From Rubrivivax sp. (lineage in GTDB: Bacteria; Pseudomonadota; Gammaproteobacteria; Burkholderiales; Burkholderiaceae), in assembly GCA_004211235.1 (NCBI GenBank), contig SEEY01000154.1, positions 1-8,061 of the forward strand: a DNA stretch of 8,061 bases. Direction: 5' to 3'. Positions 1 through 8,061 of this stretch are shown here, in pieces. Position 1 is the stretch's first letter, and each line of letters starts with the position of its first letter. The translations under genes were made by a program, and so were the position numbers. The notes under the pieces are model-generated. The model worked only from the letters and a program-made list of their open reading frames with translations. It had not been told where the DNA came from and searched no databases.

Positions 1-442
1 TTGCGTGCCGCATCAACTGCCCTTTTTCACGCTCCCAGTCCCGCTGCTTCTCGGTGTTGCGCTTGTCATGCTCGGCCTTGCCCTTGGCCAGCGCGATGTC
101 GGCCTTCACGCGGCCGCCCTTGTAGTGCAGGTTCAATGGCACGAGCGTGAAGCCGCGCTGCTCGACCTTGCCCACCAGCCGCTTGATCTCGGCCTTGTGC
201 ATCAGCAGCTTCTTCGTCCGGTCGGCCTCGGGCGTCACGTGGGTCGACGCGCTGCGCAGCGCATTGATGCGGCAGCCGATCAGGAACAACTCGCCGTTCT
301 TGATCAGCACATAACCGTCCGTCAGCTGGACCTGGCCGGCGCGGATGGCCTTGATCTCCCAGCCTGAGAGCACGACACCGGCCTCGAACTGCTCTTCGAT
401 GTGGTAGTCGTAACGGGCGCGGCGGTTCTCGGCGATGGACAT
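1..442 (-). CDS. smpB: SsrA-binding protein SmpB (3' end cut by window edge)
   Basis: SmpB binds tmRNA (SsrA) and brings it to stalled ribosomes in the cytoplasm for trans-translation, which rescues the ribosome and tags the unfinished peptide. Translation of the minus strand from the ATG at 442-440 gives 147 residues before the edge. They include [10 protein letters not shown] (13-22), [10 protein letters not shown] (27-36), [15 protein letters not shown] (66-80), [17 protein letters not shown] (97-113) and [10 protein letters not shown] (119-128), all characteristic of the family. The basic tail that enters the ribosome is visible up to QLMRHA (142-147). Since SmpB is usually about 150-160 residues, probably only a few residues and the stop are missing. 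The start fits the usual N-terminus directly before the conserved [10 protein letters not shown]; no clear Shine-Dalgarno sequence precedes it. The gene is divergent from ratA, with 47 nt between the starts, a pairing common in proteobacteria. Confidence 0.96.
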   Translation of the reverse strand, partial: MSIAENRRARYDYHIEEQFEAGVVLSGWEIKAIRAGQVQLTDGYVLIKNGELFLIGCRINALRSASTHVTPEADRTKKLLMHKAEIKRLVGKVEQRGFTLVPLNLHYKGGRVKADIALAKGKAEHDKRNTEKQRDWEREKGQLMRHA

Positions 443-472
443 GAAGTGGGATGTGGGGCCCTGAGCCCTTCT

Positions 473-478
473 TACAAT
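473..478 (+). promoter_or_regulatory. Candidate -10 box for ratA-rnfH
   Basis: TACAAT at 473-478 matches the sigma-70 -10 consensus at five of six positions and lies in the 47-nt divergent spacer between smpB and ratA. No good -35 is seen 16-18 nt upstream. If it is used, transcription would begin near 485, only about five bases before the ratA ATG, so the message would be nearly leaderless. This agrees with the lack of a Shine-Dalgarno sequence before 490. It is a consensus match by eye only. Confidence 0.3.
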
Positions 479-489
479 CCTGGCATTCT

Positions 490-948
490 ATGAAGCAGGT
501 CAAAAAGTCAGTTCTGCTCTGGTACACGCCGGCCGAGATGTACGAGCTGGTCACCGCCGTGGAGCGGTATCCGGAGTTTCTGCCGTGGTGCAACAAGGTC
601 GAGGTGCTGGCCCGCGAGGGCGACACCGTGACGGCGCGTCTGCATCTGGCCTATGCCGGCGTGCGCTATGCCTTCACCACACGCAACCGCAACGAGGCCG
701 ACAGCCAGGTGCATATGGAGCTGGTGGACGGCCCGTTCTCGCACCTGGACGGCGTCTGGCAATTCCAGCCCTTGAACAAGCCGGCCAGCGCCAACGCCGC
801 GACGGCCTGCAAGATCGCCTTCAACCTGAACTACGCCTTCAGCAGCGGCGCCCTGGAGGCGGTCGTCAGCCCGGTGTTCGACCGCATTGCCAATACCTTC
901 GTCGACAGCTTCGTACAGAGAGCCGAAGGCCTCTACGGTGCGCGTTGA
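490..948 (+). CDS. ratA: RatA/COQ10-type START-domain protein (PasT family)
   Basis: This 152-residue protein belongs to the polyketide cyclase/START-like family that includes E. coli RatA (PasT, YfjG) and mitochondrial Coq10. E. coli RatA has been described as a toxin that blocks 70S ribosome assembly, while Coq10 relatives bind ubiquinone and support respiration; which role applies here cannot be decided. Family marks are the N-terminal strand and helix MKQVKKSVLLWYTPAEMYEL (1-20), YPEFLPWC (27-34), the strand FTTRN (62-66), LVDGPF (78-83) and the long C-terminal helix (about 122-150) ending in AEGLYGAR. The ATG at 490 was chosen over one at 451 because it aligns with the usual family start and the 451 extension has no family match. 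No Shine-Dalgarno is visible. The 3' end overlaps rnfH by 11 nt, which suggests coupled translation. Confidence 0.93.
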   Translation: MKQVKKSVLLWYTPAEMYELVTAVERYPEFLPWCNKVEVLAREGDTVTARLHLAYAGVRYAFTTRNRNEADSQVHMELVDGPFSHLDGVWQFQPLNKPASANAATACKIAFNLNYAFSSGALEAVVSPVFDRIANTFVDSFVQRAEGLYGAR

Positions 949-1243
949 ACTGGTGTGGAGCCCCGCGGCCGGCGACGTGCGGCAGCGGTGGCTGGAGGTG
1001 GAAGAGGGCGCCACGATCGCTTCAGTGCTGGCGTCCTGCGTGGACTTCAGCCCACCGCTGGGCCAGCTCCACGTGGGCATCTGGGGCCGCGCGAGGCCGC
1101 TGGACACGCCGCTGCGCGAACGTGACCGCATCGAGGTCTACCGACCGCTGACCGTGGACCCGAAAGAGGCGCGCCGACTGCGCTATGCCAAGCGGGGCGA
1201 GCGCATCGTCTCGCGCCACCGGCCCAAGGCAGGCGGCGGCTGA
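938..1243 (+). CDS. rnfH: RnfH family ubiquitin-like protein (RatB/PasI)
   Basis: This 101-residue protein has the small beta-grasp (ubiquitin-like) fold of the RnfH/UPF0125 family. Its best marks are VELVWSP near the N-terminus, VGIWGR (46-51) and the C-terminal signature DRIEVYRPLTVDPKEARRLR (63-82), followed by a basic tail. In E. coli the homologue RatB/PasI is encoded next to RatA and has been proposed as its antitoxin; the name RnfH comes from its link to rnf electron-transport genes in some bacteria, and no rnf gene is seen here. The start is a GTG at 938, inside the end of ratA, preceded by GAAGG at 925-929 with 8 nt spacing. An upstream in-frame ATG at 887 would add 17 residues that do not look like the family. 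It forms an operon with ratA. The function is not firmly known. Confidence 0.9.
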   Translation: MRVELVWSPAAGDVRQRWLEVEEGATIASVLASCVDFSPPLGQLHVGIWGRARPLDTPLRERDRIEVYRPLTVDPKEARRLRYAKRGERIVSRHRPKAGGG

Positions 1244-1244
1244 C

Positions 1245-1757
1245 CTACTTGCACTCGCTGGTGATCAGGCTGCGCGCGCGTTCGACTTCGGCCTGGCGCT
1301 GCACGTCATCCATGAAGACGCGCTCGCCCTGCTCGTTGGTGCGCGTGATGCGGATGCCGCTTTGCAGATCGCGCAGATTGGCCTGCGCGCGGGTGCAGTT
1401 CTCGCGCTTCTGCTCGGCCACCCGGCGTTCTTCTTCCTTCTGCTTCGCGCCGTCACGGTCCTGTTCCTGCTTCTGGCGCGCCGCGGCATCCTGCTCGGCC
1501 TTGGTCGGCGCGCTGGCGGCGGGCCGCGGTGCGGCAGCGGAAGCCGCGCTGGCGGGCTGGCCTGCCGGCACGACAGAAATGGCGGGTGGCGTGGCGCCGG
1601 GCGGGCGCTGCAGCACGTCCTTGTCCGGCGTGCCGGACGGCGGCGGGCGGTCGCTGTACTGCACGTTGCCCTTGGCGTCCTTCCACTTCCATTGAGCCTG
1701 GGCGGAGGCGGCCAGGGCCAGGCCGATCAGGAGGGCGAAGAGGGGCTTGCGAGGCAT
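1245..1757 (-). CDS. Secreted DUF4124 domain protein
   Basis: This 170-residue protein has a typical signal peptide: basic MPRK, a hydrophobic stretch (5-19) and a probable signal peptidase I site after AQA (19-21). The mature start carries the short DUF4124 motif [18 protein letters not shown] (23-40). Next comes a low-complexity Ala/Pro linker (about 52-86) and a highly charged Lys/Glu/Gln/Arg helix likely to form a coiled coil (87-120). The end (121-170) contains two cysteines, C121 and C169, which could form a disulfide in the periplasm. DUF4124 proteins are frequent in beta- and gammaproteobacteria and their role is unknown; some resemble envelope or cell-wall accessory proteins. It is divergent from guaB (62 nt between starts) and converges on rnfH with only one base between stop codons. 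The same position upstream of guaB is familiar from other Burkholderiales. Confidence 0.88.
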   Translation of the reverse strand: MPRKPLFALLIGLALAASAQAQWKWKDAKGNVQYSDRPPPSGTPDKDVLQRPPGATPPAISVVPAGQPASAASAAAPRPAASAPTKAEQDAAARQKQEQDRDGAKQKEEERRVAEQKRENCTRAQANLRDLQSGIRITRTNEQGERVFMDDVQRQAEVERARSLITSECK

Positions 1758-1785
1758 GCGGTCAGTGTAGCCGTGAGGCCATCCG

Positions 1786-1791
1786 TATAAT
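1786..1791 (+). promoter_or_regulatory. Candidate guaB promoter, perfect -10 box
   Basis: TATAAT at 1786-1791 is a perfect sigma-70 -10 hexamer and sits 28 nt before the guaB ATG in the 62-nt spacer between guaB and the divergent DUF4124 gene. The expected start of transcription is near 1798, which leaves a leader of about 22 nt. No good TTGACA-like -35 occurs at 16-18 nt spacing, so an activator or tolerance of a weak -35 would be needed. The divergent gene must be transcribed from the same short spacer. Confidence 0.55.
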
Positions 1792-1804
1792 GCCGCTTTG
1801 CGTC

Positions 1805-1817
1805 TGGAGCTTCTCCA
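1805..1817 (+). promoter_or_regulatory. Hairpin holding the guaB Shine-Dalgarno sequence
   Basis: TGGAG (1805-1809) and CTCCA (1813-1817) form a perfect 5-bp inverted repeat with a CTT loop, ending two bases before the guaB ATG. The GGAG at 1806-1809 is the only reasonable ribosome binding site (10 nt spacing) and lies in the stem. The structure is seen in the sequence; any regulatory effect is inference, and a 5-bp stem may be too weak to matter. Confidence 0.4.
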
Positions 1818-1819
1818 TC

Positions 1820-3292
<1,473 letters not shown>

Positions 3293-3294
3293 GT

Positions 3295-3311
3295 CCGCCC
3301 TCGCCGGGCGG
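3295..3311 (+). other. Short hairpin just after guaB
   Basis: CCGCCC (3295-3300) and GGGCGG (3306-3311) form a perfect 6-bp inverted repeat with a 5-nt loop, starting three bases after the guaB stop. It has no T run of its own and lies just before the stronger terminator hairpin. It could protect the guaB message end or assist termination. It is a structural observation only. Confidence 0.4.
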
Positions 3312-3320
3312 CACCGCAGG

Positions 3321-3353
3321 ACGGGGCGATGCCAGATCGCCCCGTTCGCTTTT
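3321..3353 (+). terminator. Rho-independent-type terminator between guaB and the MFS gene
   Basis: ACGGGGCGAT (3321-3330) and ATCGCCCCGT (3336-3345) form a perfect 10-bp GC-rich stem with a GCCAG loop, followed by TCGC and four T (3350-3353). The opposite strand shows no T run, so it would act on plus-strand transcripts only. The T tract is short, so termination may be partial. It ends two bases before the AGGA ribosome binding site of the MFS gene, so read-through is the likely route to that gene and to guaA unless there is a further promoter. Confidence 0.7.
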
Positions 3354-3363
3354 CAGGAACACG

Positions 3364-4602
3364 ATGAGCCCATCCACGCAACGCACCCCGGCCATGGGCT
3401 TCATCATGGCCGCCGTGCTGATCGACATGATCTCGATCGGCCTGATGGTGCCCGTGCTGCCGCACATCGTCGGCACATTCACCCACAGCAACGACGAGCA
3501 GACCTCGGCCTTCCTGCTGGTGACCATGGCCTTCGGCGTGGCCAACTTCATGGGCTCGCCGGTGCTGGGCTCGCTGTCCGACCGCTTCGGCCGGCGGCCG
3601 GTGCTGCTGATCGGCTTCGCCGGCCTGGCGCTGAGCTTCTTCGTCACGGCCATGGCCACCGCGCTGTGGATGCTGGTGGCAGTGCGGCTGTTCTCGGGCG
3701 CCATGCAGGCCAACATCGCCATCGCCAATGCCTACGTGGCCGACATCACGCCCGCCGAGGACCGCGCGCGTCGTTTCGGCCAGCTCGGCGCGATGTTCGG
3801 CATCGGCTTCATCCTCGGGCCTGTGGTGGGCGGCTGGCTCGGCCACTACGACGTGCACTGGCCCTTCATCGCCGCCGGCTGCATGGCGGTGCTGAACTGG
3901 TGCTACGGCTTCTTCGTGCTGCCCGAGTCCCTGCCCGCGGACAGGCGCAGCCCCTTCGACTGGAAGAAGGCCAACCCCGTGACGGCGCTGCGCGGGCTCG
4001 CAGCGTTGAAAGGCGTCGGCGCGCTGGTGACCGTCATCGCGCTGTCGTCGCTGGCGCAGTTCATGTTGCACATGACCTGGGTGCTCTACACCAAGTTCCG
4101 CTTCGGCTGGGGGCCGCTGGAGGTGAGCTGGTCGCTGCTGGCGGTGGGCATCGTCTCGGTGCTGAGCCAGGGCGTGCTGCTCAAGCCGCTGCTGGCGCGC
4201 TTCAGTGCGCAGCGGCTGGCCCTCATCAGCATGACGTCGGCCTCGCTCGCCTACCTCGGCTTCGGCCTGGCCACGCAGCCCTGGATGATGTACGCCGTCA
4301 TCGGCCTGAACCTGCTGGGCGGCGTGGCCACCGCCGCGCTGCAGAGCATCATCTCCAACGCCGCGCCGTCCAACCAGCAGGGCCGGGCCATGGGCGCCGT
4401 GTCATCGCTGAACAGCCTGATGGCGGTCATTGCGCCTCTCGTGGGCCTGACGCTGCTCGCCCAGGTGTCGCACCGCCCGGCGGGCGACATCCTCATCGGC
4501 CTGCCCTTCTTCGCCTGCGCCGCGCTGCAGGCCACGGCCATGCTGATCACCCTTTTCTTCTTCCGCAGCCACCCGCCGGTGCAGCCCGTCCAGCCGGCCT
4601 GA
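3364..4602 (+). CDS. MFS exporter, TetA-like (TCR/Tet family)
   Basis: This 412-residue inner-membrane protein has the 12-helix pattern of the major facilitator superfamily, with a charged cytoplasmic loop around 190-210 between the two halves. Helix 1 carries D21, G26, P30 and P33, the DxxxxGxxxPxLP pattern of the drug:H+ antiporters. Motif A is [11 protein letters not shown] (69-79), helix 4 has the motif B arginine R108 in VRLFSG, and helix 5 has the antiporter motif C-like [10 protein letters not shown] (148-157). [16 protein letters not shown] (124-139) is highly like TetA proteins. It is therefore probably a proton-driven exporter; the substrate is unknown, and TetA similarity alone does not show tetracycline resistance. 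AGGA at 3355-3358 precedes the ATG. The gene sits between guaB and guaA, 10 nt from guaA, so a link to purines or their analogues is possible but is inference only. Confidence 0.9.
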   Translation: MSPSTQRTPAMGFIMAAVLIDMISIGLMVPVLPHIVGTFTHSNDEQTSAFLLVTMAFGVANFMGSPVLGSLSDRFGRRPVLLIGFAGLALSFFVTAMATALWMLVAVRLFSGAMQANIAIANAYVADITPAEDRARRFGQLGAMFGIGFILGPVVGGWLGHYDVHWPFIAAGCMAVLNWCYGFFVLPESLPADRRSPFDWKKANPVTALRGLAALKGVGALVTVIALSSLAQFMLHMTWVLYTKFRFGWGPLEVSWSLLAVGIVSVLSQGVLLKPLLARFSAQRLALISMTSASLAYLGFGLATQPWMMYAVIGLNLLGGVATAALQSIISNAAPSNQQGRAMGAVSSLNSLMAVIAPLVGLTLLAQVSHRPAGDILIGLPFFACAALQATAMLITLFFFRSHPPVQPVQPA

Positions 4603-4612
4603 AAGACGCCTT

Positions 4613-6199
<1,587 letters not shown>

Positions 6200-6271
6200 A
6201 GGCGGACAGTGGGTAGGGGCCGCCAGCACCGAAGCCAGAGAGCTCAGGGTGTTCTTTGCTGGTCGCATATC

Positions 6272-6302
6272 GGCGCGCGATGCCTGCCGCCTTCGCGCGG
6301 CC
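6272..6302. other. GC-rich hairpin downstream of guaA
   Basis: CGCGCGA (6274-6280) pairs perfectly with TCGCGCG (6293-6299) around a 12-nt loop, and two more G-C pairs form if G6300 is bulged. It begins 72 nt after the guaA stop in the 284-nt spacer before the antitoxin gene. There is no T run after it on either strand, so it is not a standard terminator, though it could stabilise the guaA message end. The rest of this spacer holds palindromes and a promoter candidate but no convincing gene. Confidence 0.35.
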
Positions 6303-6328
6303 ATTGTCGGTCCCGCTGCACGCGCATT

Positions 6329-6340
6329 CTGCAGCTGCAG
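6329..6340. repeat. 12-bp perfect palindrome CTGCAGCTGCAG
   Basis: CTGCAGCTGCAG reads the same on both strands and is also a tandem repeat of CTGCAG. It lies about 110 nt upstream of the antitoxin promoter candidate, in the spacer after guaA. It could be a protein binding site, but one 12-bp palindrome in a spacer of this size is not far from chance. Confidence 0.35.
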
Positions 6341-6378
6341 TCCACGAAGGCTTGCTTTGATGGCCGATGCGGATTCAG

Positions 6379-6388
6379 GTGCTAGCAC
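6379..6388. repeat. 10-bp perfect palindrome GTGCTAGCAC
   Basis: GTGCTAGCAC is a perfect palindrome about 60 nt before the AT-rich block upstream of the antitoxin. A partly related half-site, GCGAGCAC, follows at 6397-6404. It could be an operator for the antitoxin or another regulator; no function can be shown. Confidence 0.3.
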
Positions 6389-6445
6389 TGCTTAAAGCGA
6401 GCACATCACTTTCAGCGGCATCGCGTAGCGTGGAGTATGGATGAT

Positions 6446-6467
6446 GTATATACTTCGTTGATATATT
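6446..6467 (+). promoter_or_regulatory. AT-rich promoter/operator candidate of the toxin-antitoxin operon
   Basis: This block stands out as AT-rich in GC-rich surroundings. It contains the 8-bp palindrome GTATATAC (6446-6453) and a second, similar element GATATAT (6460-6466), with centres 14 nt apart. Two -10-like hexamers, TATACT (6449-6454) and TATATT (6462-6467), each match TATAAT at five positions; no clear -35 is visible. Ribbon-helix-helix antitoxins usually repress their own operon by binding paired short palindromes that overlap the promoter, which fits this arrangement. The match is by eye. Confidence 0.45.
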
Positions 6468-6483
6468 TTTGCCTGAGCCCGTC

Positions 6484-6777
6484 ATGCCCAAAGAAGCGAT
6501 GTTCACCATGAAGCTCGAGCCCGAGCTGCGCGACGCGTTCATGTACGAGGCCGATGCCAGCCACCGCCCGGCGTCGCAGATTGTGCGTGAACTGATGCGC
6601 GAGTTCATCGAGCGTCAGCGGCAGACCCGTGAATACGACGCCTTCCTGCGCGCCAAGGTCGACACGGCGCGCGCGCAGATCGAGTCCGGGCAGTACGCCA
6701 GTGATGCCGATGTCGAGATCCGCTTTGCGGCGCGCCGCGCTGAGCTGCAGGCTAAAGTTCCTGACGTTGACGCATGA
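6484..6777 (+). CDS. Ribbon-helix-helix antitoxin (CopG/ParD type) of a type II TA system
   Basis: This 97-residue protein is the probable antitoxin for the toxin encoded directly after it. The N-terminus fits a ribbon-helix-helix DNA-binding domain: strand AMFTMKL (5-11), helix EPELRDAFMYEADAS (12-26), a turn at HRPAS (27-31), and helix QIVRELMREFIERQ (32-45). The rest (46-97) is charged and helical, with REYDAFLRAKVDTAR (49-63) and FAARRAEL, as expected of a flexible toxin-binding tail. It probably represses its own promoter as a dimer and binds the toxin. The ATG at 6484 keeps the whole DNA-binding strand; an in-frame TTG at 6469 or an ATG at 6499 are possible alternatives, and no start has a good Shine-Dalgarno. 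The stop overlaps the toxin start as ATGA (6774-6777), a sign of tight coupling. Confidence 0.85.
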   Translation: MPKEAMFTMKLEPELRDAFMYEADASHRPASQIVRELMREFIERQRQTREYDAFLRAKVDTARAQIESGQYASDADVEIRFAARRAELQAKVPDVDA

Positions 6778-7058
6778 AGGTTCTGTGGACGCTGTCCGCC
6801 GAGCAGGACCGCGCCGACATCATCGACTTCATCGCTCAGGACAACCCGCTCGCCGCTATTCTCATGGATGAGGTGTTCTCCGCAGCAGTCCGCCGACTGG
6901 CTGAGCATCCCCTGCTGGGACGGGCCGGCCAGATCCCGGGCACCCGCGAGTTGATTGCGCACAAGAGCTATCGGCTGGTGTATGAGGTGCGGGCTGAGAC
7001 TGTCTGGATCTTGACCTTGATGCATACCGCTCGCCTCTGGCCTACGACCCGTTTGTGA
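6774..7058 (+). CDS. RelE/ParE family toxin
   Basis: This 94-residue protein has the compact RelE/ParE toxin fold. It starts with a strand and a long helix pair (WTLSAEQDRADIIDFIAQDN, 5-24, and AAILMDEVFSAAVRRLAEHP, 27-46), followed by LLGRAGQIPGTREL (47-60). It closes with the beta-sheet signatures YRLVYEV (66-72) and VWILTLMHTARLWP (77-90). The YRLVYEV and HTARLWP pattern and the GTREL segment are typical of ParE-like members, whose known representatives poison DNA gyrase, whereas RelE members cleave mRNA on the ribosome; the target here is not known. Translation begins within the antitoxin stop and has no ribosome binding site of its own, so it depends on antitoxin translation. The toxin converges on the JetD-like gene across a gap of 391 nt. 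Confidence 0.9.
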   Translation: MKVLWTLSAEQDRADIIDFIAQDNPLAAILMDEVFSAAVRRLAEHPLLGRAGQIPGTRELIAHKSYRLVYEVRAETVWILTLMHTARLWPTTRL

Positions 7059-7449
7059 CCGGTGCCCCGCCAAGCGCTCGGTTGACGACATGAGAAGTGC
7101 CGCCAAGTAGGGCGCTCCGGCCCGCAAAGCAGGCATTCGTGCTGGGTCCCCGCCGTCGTCGCCCATCGTGTGGGAATGATGTCGGGGTGGGCGCTGCCGA
7201 AACCGTAAGCATGTCGACCAAGAAGAGACCGGGCTGACGCGATGTCAAGAGCAGGCTCGCCTACTTTGACCTCTCGTCGTCGATCGCTCCGGCACAAGAC
7301 CTCTACACGAACAGTGGAGACAACCAAGCCGTCTTGCCCGCGCGCTTAGGCTCGTGATGATGTGGGCCTGCTCTACGACGCTGCCAGCTTGGGGCATCCC
7401 CTCTCGCCTGCGGCCTCCGACCTCCTCTCCCAGGCCAGCCACAGCACGG
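7059..7449. other. Gene-poor gap between two convergent genes
   Basis: This 391-nt stretch lies between the ends of the toxin gene and the JetD-like gene. No open frame in it has a recognisable motif, and I see no tRNA, CRISPR repeat or clear T-run terminator, although transcripts from both sides must end here. A weak, imperfect direct repeat occurs near its left end: GCCCCGCCAAGCGCTCGG (7064-7081) and GCCGCCAAGTAGGGCGCTCC (7099-7118). The gap could be decayed coding sequence or an island junction, but nothing in it proves either. Confidence 0.5.
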
Positions 7450-8061
7450 TCACCCCGCAGACAAGTCGTCGATCAGTGCCTCCGCTACTGCTTCCTCGGC
7501 AATGGCCAGGCCGTAACGGCGCATGGTCGACGCGAGCTGCGAGTCCCAGGTCGCCTGGGCTTCCCTGCCGGTCAGCACGTGGGGTGCAGAAGCAGCCGAC
7601 CCGGCGGCAGCCTCATAGTCGGTCGCTCCCATGCGCCATGGTGAAGCACCGGCCTGGTACAGAACATGGTTGGCGATGCGCAGGCCCGCCCAATCGAAAT
7701 CGCCGTGGTAGTGCAAGTGCGCGCCCGATTGCTGCAGTTGCTGCAGTAGGGTTCGCTGCGCTGCGGCTGGCATGCCGTCGGTGCAGACCAGGGGCGCGCA
7801 GCGTGCGCCGAGTTGTTCGGCGGCGATTGCCAGCAGGTTCGGATTTTCACAGACGAAGATCGTGCGGCCGGCCACGGCCCAAGGAGGCATGGCGCGCAGC
7901 AGCCAGCGCAGCGACAGGTAGTGCGGCTCCCCGGCCAGCCAGGGCACGGCACGCATGCCGACGAATGTGGGCAAGTTCAGCACCAGAGCCGGTCGGGCGA
8001 GCTCATTGACGAGCACGCCTGCGCGCGCCCAGATGTCCCGCGTGCGTTCGTCTGCGCCGCT
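7450..8061 (-). CDS. jetD: JetD-like TIGR02679/DUF2399 protein of a Wadjet-type system (5' part off the edge)
   Basis: The minus-strand frame stays open to the right edge, and 203 C-terminal residues are visible, about half of a usual TIGR02679 protein. They include ERTRDIWARAGVLVNELA (5-22), LVLNLPTF (26-33), IFVCENPNLLAIAAEQLG (68-85), APLVCTDGMPAAAQR (89-103) and HYHGDFDWAGLRIANHVL (117-134). The ENP and DFD segments fall where a TOPRIM-like nuclease fold carries its Glu and DxD metal ligands (E72, D121, D123). Proteins of this family are encoded with TIGR02677, TIGR02678 and TIGR02680 (an SMC-like ATPase) in a four-gene set now counted as a form of Wadjet, in which JetABC act as an SMC motor and JetD cuts closed circular plasmids. 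The jetD type gene is commonly last in the operon, so its partners should lie to the right. The GTG at 8016-8014 is internal, not a start. The family call is from motif memory, not a search. Confidence 0.8.
   Translation of the reverse strand, partial: SGADERTRDIWARAGVLVNELARPALVLNLPTFVGMRAVPWLAGEPHYLSLRWLLRAMPPWAVAGRTIFVCENPNLLAIAAEQLGARCAPLVCTDGMPAAAQRTLLQQLQQSGAHLHYHGDFDWAGLRIANHVLYQAGASPWRMGATDYEAAAGSAASAPHVLTGREAQATWDSQLASTMRRYGLAIAEEAVAEALIDDLSAG

Noticed and set aside
1529..1819. Extension of guaB upstream of 1820
   Set aside because: The frame is open but overlaps the DUF4124 gene on the other strand and the TATAAT box, and the known family start aligns at 1820.
6200..6224. Terminator directly after guaA (GGCGG at 6201-6205 with CCGCC at 6220-6224)
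   Set aside because: Only a 5-bp stem, a 14-nt loop and no T run, so it does not support a terminator call.
6469..6483. TTG start for the antitoxin at 6469
   Set aside because: It would start only two bases after the TATATT hexamer and adds residues without family support; the ATG at 6484 already includes the whole DNA-binding strand.
7362..8009. Plus-strand open frame opposite the JetD-like gene
   Set aside because: Arg/Ala/Pro-rich with no motif; the opposite strand encodes a recognisable DUF2399 domain.

Overview
The window is high-GC DNA whose core gene order and protein sequences (divergent smpB | ratA-rnfH, a DUF4124 gene, then guaB and guaA) point to a betaproteobacterium of the order Burkholderiales. 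A Rubrivivax/Leptothrix/Roseateles-like lineage is plausible, but the genus cannot be fixed from the sequence alone.

Left part (1-1757) is housekeeping. The smpB gene (minus strand, cut by the left edge just before its stop) is divergent from ratA and rnfH, which overlap by 11 nt. A minus-strand gene for a secreted DUF4124 protein meets rnfH tail to tail with one base between the stop codons.

Middle part (1758-6199) is the guanine nucleotide branch of purine synthesis. guaB (IMP dehydrogenase, IMP to XMP) and guaA (GMP synthetase, XMP to GMP) flank a TetA-like MFS exporter gene. The exporter lies 10 nt from guaA. It is separated from guaB by a strong hairpin with a T run that ends almost on its own ribosome binding site. 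guaB has a perfect TATAAT box and a short leader that can fold its Shine-Dalgarno sequence into a small hairpin.

Right part (6200-8061) looks like accessory DNA inserted after guaA, whose 3' end is a reported integration site for genomic islands. It holds a spacer with palindromes and an AT-rich promoter/operator block, then a compact ribbon-helix-helix antitoxin / RelE-ParE toxin pair that overlaps at ATGA. After a gene-poor gap of 391 nt comes, on the minus strand, the C-terminal half of a TIGR02679/DUF2399 protein, the JetD-type nuclease subunit of a Wadjet-like anti-plasmid system. The gene runs off the right edge, so any partner genes (jetA, jetB, jetC type) should lie beyond it. The right part is therefore best read as the edge of a defence island protected by an addiction module. 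No integrase or att repeat was found inside the window.
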